DNA from: Planctomycetota bacterium
GTDB lineage: Bacteria; Planctomycetota; Phycisphaerae; FEN-1346
DNA: 18,285 nt
Direction of reading: 5' to 3'
NCBI GenBank assembly: GCA_026386995.1
Contig: JAPLMO010000307.1
Coordinates: 1-18,285, forward strand
In this document: in pieces, positions 1 through 6,862 of the stretch
How positions within the stretch are numbered: the stretch's first letter is position 1
Layout of the letters: each line of letters begins with the position of its first letter
Position numbers and translations under genes: made by a program
The notes under the pieces: model-generated
Database searches by the model: none
Told to the model about the DNA's origin: nothing
Seen by the model: only the letters and a program-made list of their open reading frames with translations

Positions 1-636
1 GCAGGCGTTCTGCTTGCGGCGCCGGTGGTGGCCTCGGCGACGACCATGGCGGACCTGCTCCAGGGAGGCAGCATCATCGTGGGAGACAAGGAGATCTACG
101 GCTTCCACAACTACTCCTCCGTTGCGAGTGGCGGTGCGTTGCCTGTCGACCCCAGCACGATTTTCGTGCAGCCGTACATCTTTGGTGCGGAACTCGGCGT
201 CCGGTTCCAGACGGCCAACTTCTTTGCCGGTCCGGGCAGCGGCCAAGATACCTACTTCGATTTCCTCGTGCGGATTCTCCCCGGCTATGAAAACTGGCTG
301 ATCTCCGACAACACGCTGATGATGACCGGTAGTTATGCCGGCACCGGCAGGGCCTCCATCGCGGAGGTCGTGAGGACCGCGGATGAGATGACGTCGCTGG
401 CTGACAAGCTGACCATTGTCAGCCAGGCTTTCAACAAGAGCGTCGATCACAAGATCTTCCCCTTCCCGGTTCCGGCAATCCACGTGTCGAAGGATATCGG
501 CGTGGTTGGTGGACTTAGTGGCGCGGCCTTCGTGAGCGATTTCGGGCAGTCGTTCTCCCAGGTACCCGAGCCTGCGACGCTCTCCTTCCTGGTCCTCGGC
601 GGCATCGGCGCACTTCTCGGCCGTAAACGCAGGTAA
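1..636 (+). CDS. PEP-CTERM sorting-domain protein, 5' end outside the window
   Basis: The frame is open from the first base, so the true start lies upstream. The first visible residues (AGVLLAAPVVASA) are the hydrophobic end of a Sec signal peptide with an ASA-type cleavage site. The middle, about 160 residues, is Gly/Ser/Phe-rich without a recognised catalytic motif, as expected of an exported beta-rich structural protein. The C-terminus reads VPEPAT, then a hydrophobic stretch, then GRKRR, which is the tripartite PEP-CTERM signal. By family knowledge that tail is processed by an exosortase (EpsH/XrtA type) during export to the cell surface or extracellular matrix; no exosortase is in this window. 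A strong terminator hairpin follows 26 nt after the stop. The PEP-CTERM assignment is secure; the biological role is unknown. Confidence 0.85.
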   Translation, partial: AGVLLAAPVVASATTMADLLQGGSIIVGDKEIYGFHNYSSVASGGALPVDPSTIFVQPYIFGAELGVRFQTANFFAGPGSGQDTYFDFLVRILPGYENWLISDNTLMMTGSYAGTGRASIAEVVRTADEMTSLADKLTIVSQAFNKSVDHKIFPFPVPAIHVSKDIGVVGGLSGAAFVSDFGQSFSQVPEPATLSFLVLGGIGALLGRKRR

Positions 637-662
637 TTACCCGGATCCTGAATCCGGTTACG

Positions 663-694
663 AAACGGGCGGCCTGTTGCGGGTCGCCCGTTTT
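663..694. terminator. Intrinsic terminator after the first PEP-CTERM gene
   Basis: AAACGGGCGGCC pairs with GGTCGCCCGTTT across a 7-nt loop, giving a 12-bp stem with one G-T wobble, followed by TTTT. It lies 26 nt after the TAA at 634-636. The A-run on the left makes it potentially bidirectional. Confidence 0.8.
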
Positions 695-831
695 GCTGCG
701 CGCTAACCGGCAGCAGGCCTTGCCGGATTCCACGGTGCCCGCCTGAGGGTTCAAGATGGCAGCACGCCGGGCGGCAGGATTCTCGCCGCCGGGCATCAGC
801 GAAACGCACGTCTCGTGCCAAGGAGGCCCTT

Positions 832-1191
832 ATGGGCACACCGAACCCTTCCGCAGCAAACACTCCATCGCCCGCCATCTCCCGCCGCGCGTTCGTGGCT
901 GCGGCGGCAAGCGCGCCGCTGCTGGCGGCTTTGCCGGTGATTGCGGTAAAGGCCCCGGCGACCGGCACCTACGGCAAAGACGTGGTGTACTCCGGCCCGA
1001 TGTACGAGTCCATGAAGGTCGAGGGCGACACCGTGGTCGTCTCCGCCAAGGACGTGGCCAAGCCCGTGGCCGTACGCTACGCCTGGGCCGACAACCCGGA
1101 GTGCAACCTTTATAACAAGGCCGACCTGCCGGCGTCTCCGTTCCGCACGGATGATTGGCCGGTGGGCGAGCAGCAGGCGGCGAAGAAGTAG
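832..1191 (+). CDS. Small Tat-exported protein: Tat signal joined to a sialate O-acetylesterase C-terminal remnant
   Basis: The start is supported by AAGGAGG at 820-826. Residues 17-22 are SRRAFV, followed by an Ala/Leu-rich core (about 20-38): a Tat signal peptide. The remaining roughly 80 residues contain [20 protein letters not shown] and then [16 protein letters not shown] and [12 protein letters not shown]. From family knowledge these motifs belong to the extreme C-terminus of full-length (about 500 residue) sialate O-acetylesterases of the SASA/SGNH-hydrolase type. The whole catalytic domain is absent, and the segment that normally separates the MKVEGD and GDTVVV strands also appears deleted. 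The signal closely resembles that of the oxidoreductase at 2436, in protein and DNA. It could be a translated pseudogene fragment or a new minimal exported protein; the good ribosome site and intact frame keep the second option open. No enzymatic activity is expected. Confidence 0.65.
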   Translation: MGTPNPSAANTPSPAISRRAFVAAAASAPLLAALPVIAVKAPATGTYGKDVVYSGPMYESMKVEGDTVVVSAKDVAKPVAVRYAWADNPECNLYNKADLPASPFRTDDWPVGEQQAAKK

Positions 1192-1249
1192 CCGCGGGAC
1201 ATGCAGCGTCAACGCGTGGTCCGCGTCGCCGGAAAGTGCGCAGCAAAAC

Positions 1250-1273
1250 GGGCGGCCCCCACAGGGCCGCCCG
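1250..1273. terminator. Terminator between convergent genes
   Basis: CGGGCGGCCC pairs perfectly with GGGCCGCCCG over a 4-nt loop (10 bp). The AAAA at 1246-1249 becomes a U-run on the minus strand, so it works best for the leftward PEP-CTERM gene. It may also stop the rightward Tat gene ending at 1191. Confidence 0.75.
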
Positions 1274-1298
1274 CCTTCATGGCCTTTCGGCCCTTGAG

Positions 1299-1922
1299 TT
1301 ACTTCGCCATCTTGCGACGGACGAGCATCCCGAGACCGCCCAGGCCCAGCAGGGCCATCGTGGCCGGTTCCGGCGTGCAATACGTGTCGATCACCAGCTC
1401 ACTGACGTTGATATCGCCCACGATTGTTACCCACTCAAAGTCCGGATTCAAGGGCAGTACGATCTCGTAGGTGGAGTGCGTCCAGAACGGGTTGTCGGGC
1501 AACGGATCGGACTCGATCAAAGTCGACGCTCCGCCCCACACAATCTCGTTGACCATCGGGAATTGGTTGACACCGCCTGGCTGCGACTGCCAAGTAATCT
1601 GGACCCAAATCAACTTCTCGTTGTCTGATATTGGATAGTTGTTGATCGGCACGTCGATCATGCCCGACAACGGCCAGACACCAAGTTCGCCGTCCTTCAT
1701 CGGCATCCACGCCTCGATCGGATACACGGTCGCCTGGAACATTCCATACGGGTTGTGACCAAAGTCCGGCATGGGCATGGGTTCTGGGGTGCTGAACTCC
1801 CACATCTGCCAGGTGGTGCCTGGTAAGTCGCGCCACGCGGGTCGGTTCAGGTCGTCCGCCAGAACGGGCGTGACGAAGAAGGCCATTGCCAGCACCGCCA
1901 GTAAAGCCGTCGTCTTACTCAT
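1299..1922 (-). CDS. PEP-CTERM sorting-domain protein
   Basis: A 207-residue exported protein. ATG at 1922 is preceded on the minus strand by AAGGAGA, 5 nt away. Residues 1-22 form a Sec signal peptide (MSKTTALLAVLAMAFFVTPVLA, in two pieces: charged MSKT, then a hydrophobic core ending VLA). The mature part is rich in Trp, Pro and acidic residues, with WVQITWQSQPGG and WVTIVGDINVSELVIDTY, and suggests a beta-sandwich fold without catalytic motifs. The tail is TPEPAT, a hydrophobic GLGGLGMLV segment and RRK, a canonical PEP-CTERM signal. The only recognisable promoter is upstream of an intrinsic terminator in the leader (2069-2112), so expression may be attenuated. Function is unknown; probably cell-surface or matrix-associated. 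Confidence 0.85.
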   Translation of the reverse strand: MSKTTALLAVLAMAFFVTPVLADDLNRPAWRDLPGTTWQMWEFSTPEPMPMPDFGHNPYGMFQATVYPIEAWMPMKDGELGVWPLSGMIDVPINNYPISDNEKLIWVQITWQSQPGGVNQFPMVNEIVWGGASTLIESDPLPDNPFWTHSTYEIVLPLNPDFEWVTIVGDINVSELVIDTYCTPEPATMALLGLGGLGMLVRRKMAK

Positions 1923-1991
1923 TGTGTTCTCCTTGCGCTGTGCGTTTCCCTGGAACAGAGGAACCTGTCCCTATCTGAATTCCAGCCGAGA

Positions 1992-2005
1992 GTGTTACGT
2001 AACAC
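1992..2005. promoter_or_regulatory. 14-bp perfect palindrome, candidate operator
   Basis: GTGTTACGTAACAC is a perfect palindrome, 70 nt upstream of the leftward PEP-CTERM start. The TTACGTAA core recurs at 3674-3681, and the half GTGTTACGT recurs at 4682-4690 upstream of the third PEP-CTERM gene. It may be a dimeric regulator site; the regulator is unknown. Confidence 0.35.
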
Positions 2006-2068
2006 CCCGGCAGGCTCGTCTCCAAAATCGGGCCTCGCGCGGCCACTTCGCGTAAAAAACACGTCAAC

Positions 2069-2112
2069 AAAAAAAGGGCGGCCAAGGTGGGATGAACCCT
2101 CCTTAGTCGCCC
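2069..2112 (-). terminator. Strong intrinsic terminator/attenuator on the minus strand
   Basis: Read leftward, GGGCG pairs with CGCCC, CUAAGG with CCUUGG, and GGG with CCC around a UUCAU loop, followed directly by seven U (the A-run at 2069-2075). One pair is U-G in the minus-strand RNA but would be a C-A mismatch in plus-strand RNA, which favours leftward transcription. It lies 147 nt before the ATG of the PEP-CTERM gene. Confidence 0.75.
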
Positions 2113-2178
2113 GTCTATTCAAGCCCAGACTATGTCTTCTTCACTATCCCCGCACTACGTACGTCCGCAACTCCATCT
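2076..2178 (-). ncRNA. Candidate leader RNA or small RNA between promoter and terminator
   Basis: A promoter at 2185-2212 predicts a start near 2178. An intrinsic terminator ends near 2069, giving a transcript of about 100-110 nt with no convincing open frame. It contains a small hairpin AGAC-AUA-GUCU, a self-complementary ACGUACGU and the large terminator stem. I compared it by eye with common riboswitch cores (c-di-GMP, SAM, TPP, cobalamin, fluoride) and with SRP and 6S RNA and saw no match. It could be an independent small RNA or a transcription-attenuating leader for the PEP-CTERM gene at 1299-1922. That it is transcribed is inferred only. Confidence 0.4.
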
Positions 2179-2184
2179 CACTGC

Positions 2185-2212
2185 AGTATAGCACAAATTG
2201 CCCAAAAGTCAA
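2185..2212 (-). promoter_or_regulatory. Sigma70-type promoter, leftward
   Basis: On the minus strand, -35 TTGACT (2212-2207), 16 nt, -10 TATACT (2190-2185). It has the same architecture as the prfB and NYN-gene promoters in this window, which increases confidence. Confidence 0.65.
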
Positions 2213-2435
2213 ATCATGGCCCAAAATATTCCATTACACCTTGTATTGCAATAGCGGCGGTCTACCTCATAGGTATCACGCCTGAGGCTTGGAGCGGAAA
2301 GCGGCGGTCCGGCACCGCGGCGTAGGCGCCAAGGCTCTTTGTACAGGCCCTTTTTGAGCAAAAGAGCGGCCGTTTTCGGCGTGTCGCGTGTTTAGAGAGG
2401 TGGTGGAATGTGTGTCGCAACGAAAGGAGAGTTGC

Positions 2436-3668
2436 ATGATAAGATTTGTCGGGAACGATTCGCCCGCCATGTCTCGCCGCGCGTTCGTGGCGGCCGCGGC
2501 GGCCACGCCCCTGCTCGGGGCCTTGCCCGTGCTTGCCGCGGAGGGCGCTGCGCCCGAGACCAAGCGGAAGATCAAACTCGGCCTCATCGGCTGCGGCGGG
2601 CGCGGCAGTTGGATCGCCGGCCTCTTCAGGAAGCACGGCGGCTACGAGATGTGGAGCGTGGCCGATTACTTCCCCGAAGTGGCCGAAAAGGGCGGCGAGG
2701 CGCTCGGCATCGACAAGGCCCGCCGCTTCTCGGGCCTCTCTGGCTACCAGAAACTGATCGCGAGCGGCGCCGAGGCCGTCGCCATCGAGGTTCCCCCCTA
2801 CTTCATTCCGCAGCACGCGAAGGCCGCCGCAGAGGCCGGCCTGCACGTCTACATGGCCAAGCCCGTCGCGGTCGACGTGCACGGGGCGCTGGCGATCGAG
2901 GCCGCAGGCAAGCAGGCCACCGCCAAGCAGCGGTGCTTCTTCGTCGATTACCAGATGCCCACCGACCCGATCAACATCGAGGTGGCCAAGCGCATCCGCG
3001 AGGGCGGCATCGGGCCCATTGCCCAGGTGACCACCGTGGGCGTGTGCGGCGGGTTTGGCGATCCGCCGAAGACTGCCAACATCGAGAGCCGCCTGCGGGG
3101 CCTGGTCTGGGTCAACGACGTGGCGCTGGGGTGCGATTACATCGGCAACTTTGATATCCACGCCATCGACGCCGCCGTCTGGGTGCTCGGCAAGCGGCCC
3201 GTTGCCGCCATGGGCGCCTCGCGCATCTGCCGGGCCAACCCGCACGGCGACGGCCGAGACGTATGCTCGGTTGTCTACGACTACGCCGACGGACTCGTGC
3301 ACAACCACTTCGGCCAGGGACTCGGGAATAACACCGACGGCGAACTCAGTTGTCGCATCTACGGCCGGACTGCAAACGCCCTCGTCAATTACTGGGGCAA
3401 GGCGTACGTGCGCGGCGGGGCGAAGCACTTCCCCGGCGGCCAGGTCGAGAACCTGTACGAGGCCGGAGCGGTCCGCAATATCGCGGCGTTCTACCAGAAC
3501 GTCTGCGAAGGCCGCTTCGAGAACGAGACCGCCCGGCGGGCCGTCGACGGCGTCCTGACGTGCATCCTCGGCCGCGAGGCCGCCGCACGACGCACACGCC
3601 TTACGATGGAAGACCTCCTGAAGGAGAACAAACGCCTCGACGTGGACCTGACGGGCCTGAAGGCGTAG
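2436..3668 (+). CDS. Tat-exported Gfo/Idh/MocA-family NAD(P)-dependent oxidoreductase
   Basis: A 410-residue protein. ATG 2436 is chosen over upstream in-frame GTG codons because AAAGGAGA lies 5 nt before it. A Tat signal spans residues 13-35 (SRRAFV, then an Ala/Leu core ending VLA). The Rossmann nucleotide-binding site is GLIGCGGRG (residues 49-57). The family EKP motif appears as AKPVAVD, with the probable catalytic Lys142; Glu replaced by Ala is common in planctomycete members. The C-terminal half is the substrate-binding alpha/beta domain. Family members oxidise, reduce or epimerise sugars and inositols; substrate cannot be read from sequence. The folded, cofactor-loaded enzyme would cross by Tat and act outside the cytoplasm. 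The gene stands alone between two leftward PEP-CTERM genes, followed by a palindromic repeat 14 nt after its stop. Confidence 0.9.
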   Translation: MIRFVGNDSPAMSRRAFVAAAAATPLLGALPVLAAEGAAPETKRKIKLGLIGCGGRGSWIAGLFRKHGGYEMWSVADYFPEVAEKGGEALGIDKARRFSGLSGYQKLIASGAEAVAIEVPPYFIPQHAKAAAEAGLHVYMAKPVAVDVHGALAIEAAGKQATAKQRCFFVDYQMPTDPINIEVAKRIREGGIGPIAQVTTVGVCGGFGDPPKTANIESRLRGLVWVNDVALGCDYIGNFDIHAIDAAVWVLGKRPVAAMGASRICRANPHGDGRDVCSVVYDYADGLVHNHFGQGLGNNTDGELSCRIYGRTANALVNYWGKAYVRGGAKHFPGGQVENLYEAGAVRNIAAFYQNVCEGRFENETARRAVDGVLTCILGREAAARRTRLTMEDLLKENKRLDVDLTGLKA

Positions 3669-3682
3669 CGACATTACGTAAA

Positions 3683-3714
3683 CGGCGCAGCGGGTCTCCG
3701 GACCCGCCGCGCCG
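3683..3714. repeat. GC palindrome family L1, copy a
   Basis: CGGCGCAGCGGGTC pairs with GACCCGCCGCGCCG around TCCG: 14-nt arms with one mismatch. It starts 14 nt after the oxidoreductase stop. There is no U-run, so any terminator role would not be classical; it may protect the mRNA 3' end. Confidence 0.75.
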
Positions 3715-3743
3715 TGTAAGGTTGTAAGCGTAAGGTTGTCGTG

Positions 3744-4427
3744 CTACGCGCCGCGCCTGCGGCGGATCAGCACGCCGAGGCCGCCCAGGCCCAGCAGCGT
3801 CATCGTCGCCGGCTCGGGCGTCATGACCATGTGCATGTAAGAAGGTCCCTGGAGGCCCATGGCGGGCATCCACGTCTGGCCGCCGTCCACCGACAGTTCA
3901 GTGAAGATATCAAAGAAACTGTCAATCATATAGCCGCCGGAAACCTGCGTTATGGAGTGCTGGCCCAGCGACTGAAGGGTGGGGCTCTCGCGGATCATAA
4001 CATAAGACGGCAGCGACCCGCCGCTGATGTCCAACTGCAGCAACTCGGTGTCGAACGAACGGGTGTCGCCGGCCTCGCCGGTGCCCGTGATTCGTATGAA
4101 GCTCGGCGCCGAGAAGTCGGCCATCGTGCCAAACGTCCCCCCGCCGTCGAGCGATACCGAAGCAGAGACGGCAAACGTAGAAGCGCCGGTGATGGTACTG
4201 CCGACGGCAGGGGGAGCGTATACCAGGGCCCCCACACTCTTGATCAACTGCACGTTCATCACCACGACGCCGATCGGGAAGAACACCGCGTTGTCGCCCT
4301 GGTACAGGCCCCCCGGAGTCGGGACCACGTCTGTGGGCGATAACATGCCGGCGCCCGCTCCGCCCGCCGTAAGACACAGTATGATCGCCAACGTCCCCGC
4401 CAGTGTGAGAGAATTCCGAGTCAACAT
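3744..4427 (-). CDS. PEP-CTERM sorting-domain protein
   Basis: A 227-residue exported protein. ATG 4427 has AAGGAGGG on the minus strand 6 nt away; the frame stays open further upstream, but only as GC-rich non-coding frame. The signal peptide core is LAGTLAIILCLTAGGAGA. The mature region contains FAVSASVSLDGGGTF and FTELSVDGGQTWMPA, a pattern I associate with planctomycete PEP-CTERM proteins in which a twice-used 'SLDGG.TF/W' strand motif suggests a beta-sandwich. The tail is TPEPAT-MTLLGLGGLGVL-IRRRR, a textbook PEP-CTERM signal. Export and exosortase processing are inferred from that tail. No partner or promoter was recognised; it converges on the oxidoreductase. Confidence 0.85.
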   Translation of the reverse strand: MLTRNSLTLAGTLAIILCLTAGGAGAGMLSPTDVVPTPGGLYQGDNAVFFPIGVVVMNVQLIKSVGALVYAPPAVGSTITGASTFAVSASVSLDGGGTFGTMADFSAPSFIRITGTGEAGDTRSFDTELLQLDISGGSLPSYVMIRESPTLQSLGQHSITQVSGGYMIDSFFDIFTELSVDGGQTWMPAMGLQGPSYMHMVMTPEPATMTLLGLGGLGVLIRRRRGA

Positions 4428-5023
4428 CGTCTGCCCTCCTTCGTCAGCGCGACGGTGCGGATGCCACGGCGGCCGCGCGGCCTCCGGGCACAATCTCGGA
4501 CGGACCCTCCAGACGCTGGAAGGAACATCCTCGCTCGCCGCTATCCCCTTTCTCCGACATACAAGGCAGGTCCCCATCGAGGAACCCACCCCGCAACGAA
4601 GGTCTTTGAGCAAAGGGAGTGCCGAAGGAATGCTAATATTGAATACGAATGCCATCTGATCGTAAGCCTTTGTCCACACTGGTGTTACGTTCAGTGATTG
4701 GCGGGCTGAGGCAGGCCTTTTCAGAGGTCGGCCTATGCAGCGCTGTTGCCCAAACACAACATCTGCCGGATTGCCGCGGGCCGAAATATCTCCTAAGACG
4801 TTGCCGGGACGTGGGTTATGCACACCACCGCGCGAAGGCACGGGATGTTTACGCCGGTATACATCGACCTCCGGCCGCCCATGGCCGCGGCCGCCTGGCC
4901 GGGTTCCCTCACCTACCGTGCAAAGCGTCTTTGCCAAAACAAGATGAGCCGGGGCTACCGTCCGCGGACGCTTCCGGTTAGACTGATAAGCGGCTGATGC
5001 ACCGCTATCCAAGGAGGCAGCCG
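4428..5023. other. Divergent intergenic region, nothing firm
   Basis: About 600 nt between the start of a leftward PEP-CTERM gene and the start of the rightward signal peptide peptidase gene. It must hold both promoters, but no hexamer pair like the TTGACT-16-TATAnT promoters elsewhere in the window is visible. Open frames here lack ribosome sites and recognisable products. A half-palindrome GTGTTACGT (4682-4690) matches the candidate operator at 1992. I see no tRNA or riboswitch. Confidence 0.5.
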
Positions 5024-6040
5024 ATGAAGACACTCTCGTTCGCCGTCGTTCTCATCACCCTCGCGCTCGTGGCCGGCTGCGGACCCGGCACGGGCTTTCT
5101 CGTCAGGCCCGTTCCGGTCAACGAGGCGCTGGCGGAGACCACCGTCTCGACCGACCCCGGCTTCTTCGTGACCGACAAGGTCGCCATCGTCGACGTAAGC
5201 GGCCTCCTGTTCAACACCCGCGGTGAGGGCATCTTCGGGCCGCACGACAACCCCGTCAGCCTTTTCGTCGAGAAGATCGACAAGGCCGAGAAGGACCCGC
5301 TGGTGAAGGCCGTGGTCCTCAGGATCAACTCGCCCGGCGGCGGCGTCACGGCATCGGACATCATGTACCGGCGGGTGGCGGAACTCAAGAAAGAGCGGAA
5401 GATTCCCGTCGTGGCCGTCATCGAGGACGTCGGCGCCAGCGGCGCGTACTACCTGGCCTGCGGGGCCGACACCATCGTCGCCGCGCCGACCTCGGTGACC
5501 GGCTCCATCGGCGTCATCGTCCAGACCTTCAGCCTCGCGGGCACGATGGCCAAACTGGGCATCGACGCCAAGGCGATCACCTCCGGCCCGATGAAAGACA
5601 TGGCCAGCCCGTTCAAGCCCCTCAGCGCCGACGACCAGAAGGTTCTCCAGGAGATCGTGGCCGAGTTCTACGGCCGGTTCGTCGACGTCGTGGCCGCCGG
5701 CCGGCCGAAACTGAAGCGCGACGACCTGAAGAAACTGGCCGACGGACGCATCTACACCGGCGACCAGGCCCTCGCCGCCGGCCTCATCGACTCTACCGGC
5801 GACGTCAAGGCGGCCGTCGCCGAGGCAAAGCAGCGCGCGGACACAAAGGCCGTCAGGGTCGTCATGTACGACCGCCCCTGGGGCTACAAGGCCAACGTCT
5901 ACAGCGCCGCCCCCCTGGGCGGTATGCAGGTCAACCTCCTGAACGTCTCCATGCCGGGCCTGATGACCTGGCTGGAGCCGCAGTTCCTGTATCTCTGGAC
6001 CGGCGGCGCCGGAGGTGGCGGCGCAAGCAGCGGCCAGTAA
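5024..6040 (+). CDS. sppA: Signal peptide peptidase SppA-type serine protease, lipoprotein
   Basis: A 338-residue protein. ATG 5024 is preferred to the in-frame ATG at 4997 because AAGGAGG (5011-5017) lies 6 nt before it, and because it gives a clean lipoprotein signal with lipobox LVAGC (Cys19). The S49/ClpP-fold core includes LRINSPGGGVTASD (99-112), the nucleophile in VGASGAYY (Ser139) and the general base in SGPMKD (Lys191). The 52-residue Ser-Lys spacing equals that known for Bacillus subtilis SppA (Ser147/Lys199). Length matches the short, single-domain SppA class. It should digest cleaved signal peptides at the membrane, here held by a lipid anchor rather than the usual transmembrane helix. 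The C-terminus ends in a Gly-rich GGAGGGGASS tail. Stands alone; followed by nested palindromic elements. Confidence 0.9.
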   Translation: MKTLSFAVVLITLALVAGCGPGTGFLVRPVPVNEALAETTVSTDPGFFVTDKVAIVDVSGLLFNTRGEGIFGPHDNPVSLFVEKIDKAEKDPLVKAVVLRINSPGGGVTASDIMYRRVAELKKERKIPVVAVIEDVGASGAYYLACGADTIVAAPTSVTGSIGVIVQTFSLAGTMAKLGIDAKAITSGPMKDMASPFKPLSADDQKVLQEIVAEFYGRFVDVVAAGRPKLKRDDLKKLADGRIYTGDQALAAGLIDSTGDVKAAVAEAKQRADTKAVRVVMYDRPWGYKANVYSAAPLGGMQVNLLNVSMPGLMTWLEPQFLYLWTGGAGGGGASSGQ

Positions 6041-6086
6041 TATGACAGCGCTATTTTCAATGCGTTGCGCGGCGGGTCTCCCGACC

Positions 6087-6227
6087 GTATGTGTTTAGCG
6101 TGTGGCGCGCACCGCAATAGCGGATGTGGCACGGCTGGCTTGTCCAGCCGTGGGAAACGTCGCGGGCCTTCCGCCACGGCTGGACAAGCCAGCCGTGCCA
6201 CATAGCGGTGCTGGCGCTAAACACGTA
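6087..6227. mobile_element. Second-level palindromic insertion (L2), itself interrupted
   Basis: Termini GTGTTTAGCG (6091-6100) and CGCTAAACAC (6215-6224) are perfect inverted repeats. With the inner element removed, the core is GCACCGC-AATA-GCGGTGC, so the ancestral unit was a palindrome of about 56 bp. The flanking exact 9-bp duplication suggests insertion. It has no coding capacity, so it resembles a MITE-like or REP-like passenger moved by an enzyme elsewhere. Confidence 0.6.
6124..6203. mobile_element. Third-level palindromic element (L3), copy A
   Basis: A perfect 30-bp inverted repeat (6124-6153 and 6174-6203) around a 20-nt loop. Each arm also contains its own 9-bp hairpin (CACGGCTGG / CCAGCCGTG). 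It is flanked by 7-bp direct repeats ATAGCGG (6117-6123 and 6202-6208), the right copy overlapping the last two bases, and it sits in the AATA loop of the L2 palindrome. A second copy lies at 8010-8085. Confidence 0.8.
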
Positions 6228-6312
6228 CTCCCGACCCACCGCGCAAATCCCAAAGCGGCGTTGTAGTGATAACGAACGCTGAAAGTTGAAGGCCGGGGCG
6301 TGCGCGCGGTGG

Positions 6313-6318
6313 TACAAT
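6313..6318 (+). promoter_or_regulatory. Possible extended -10 for the phosphoesterase gene
   Basis: TGGTACAAT (6310-6318) resembles an extended -10 (TGn-TATAAT). TTGAAG at 6286-6291 is 21 nt away, too far for a standard -35. A start near 6325 would place the upstream ATG at 6327 almost at the 5' end and leave room for the GGAGGA used by ATG 6342. Confidence 0.3.
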
Positions 6319-6341
6319 GAAGCCGTATGGAGGAACCGGCC

Positions 6342-6770
6342 ATGGCCAGATTCGTGGTGCAGCAGCATTTTCGCGACGAGGACGACTGGCACTTCGACCT
6401 GATGCTGGAGTGCCAGGAGGCCCTCGTCACCTTCTCCTCGGGCGTGGCGCCGGACGAGACGAAGCGGCTGCCGTGCCTTGTGCGGCAACTGCCGAACCAT
6501 CGGCTGGCGTACCTTGAGCACGAGGGAGAAGTGAGCGGCGGCCGCGGGTGGTGCAAGATCCACGACCGCGGGACGTTCGACTGGCTCGATCCGCCGGCGG
6601 CATCGTGCCCGGTGGCCCGCGTCGGCGAAACGGCCTGCGACCTCCTGGAGGAGATCGTCGTACGTCTGGCCGGGGAGAAGACGAAGGGCGTCTATCGCAT
6701 GGTGCGCGACTCCGCGTCTGGGCTGGATTACTGGCGGCTGCGCAAAGAGAACGACTGGTCGGCACGGTAG
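6342..6770 (+). CDS. Stand-alone LigD-type 3'-phosphoesterase (PE) domain protein
   Basis: A 142-residue protein. ATG 6342 is chosen because GGAGGA (6329-6334) is 7 nt before it; this ribosome site overlaps an in-frame ATG at 6327 that would add five residues. FVVQQH (His9), WHFDLMLE (His17, Asp19) and NHRLAYLEHEG (His53) match the metal-binding His/His/Asp/His set of the PE domain of bacterial DNA ligase D. The 36-residue distance from His17 to His53 equals that between His48 and His84 of Pseudomonas LigD. The domain trims 3'-phosphate and 3'-ribonucleotide ends during repair. No polymerase or ligase domain is attached and no Ku or ligase gene is nearby, so it probably acts on its own or with distant partners. 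Flanked by L1-associated repeats and the prfB promoter. Confidence 0.8.
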   Translation: MARFVVQQHFRDEDDWHFDLMLECQEALVTFSSGVAPDETKRLPCLVRQLPNHRLAYLEHEGEVSGGRGWCKIHDRGTFDWLDPPAASCPVARVGETACDLLEEIVVRLAGEKTKGVYRMVRDSASGLDYWRLRKENDWSAR

Positions 6771-6796
6771 CGGCGAAGGCGTCTCGCGGGCAAGAG

Positions 6797-6824
6797 TTGA
6801 CTCCCCCCCGGCAAGCCCTATAAT
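6797..6824 (+). promoter_or_regulatory. Sigma70-type promoter of prfB
   Basis: -35 TTGACT (6797-6802), 16 nt, -10 TATAAT (6819-6824), the latter perfect. Predicted start near 6831, giving a leader of about 32 nt before ATG 6863. Confidence 0.8.
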
Positions 6825-6862
6825 CTGCGCACGCCGCAATGGAGCGGCCGCGAGGTCGACCG

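Larger units (their letters stand above)
6065..6246. repeat. L1 palindrome, copy b, interrupted by nested elements
   Basis: The left arm TTGCGCGGCGGGTC (6065-6078) pairs with GACCCACCGCGCAA (6233-6246) with one mismatch. The two halves are separated by an insert flanked by exact 9-bp repeats CTCCCGACC (6078-6086 and 6228-6236). Removing the insert and one repeat leaves a 32-bp palindrome matching the intact copy at 16690-16721 at 30 of 32 positions. It starts 24 nt after the sppA stop. Confidence 0.85.

Noticed and set aside
2262..3674. Minus-strand open frame (470 codons) opposite the oxidoreductase
   Set aside because: The plus strand has a Tat signal, Rossmann motif and ribosome site. The antisense frame has none and runs across the intergenic region.
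4640..4980. Possible tRNA or riboswitch in the 596-nt divergent gap
   Set aside because: No T-loop GGTTCRA with matching acceptor arm and no known riboswitch core was found by eye.
4428..5033. Extension of the third PEP-CTERM gene upstream to 5033
   Set aside because: The ribosome site AAGGAGGG and signal peptide clearly start at 4427; the upstream part has no signal or domain and is only open because of composition.
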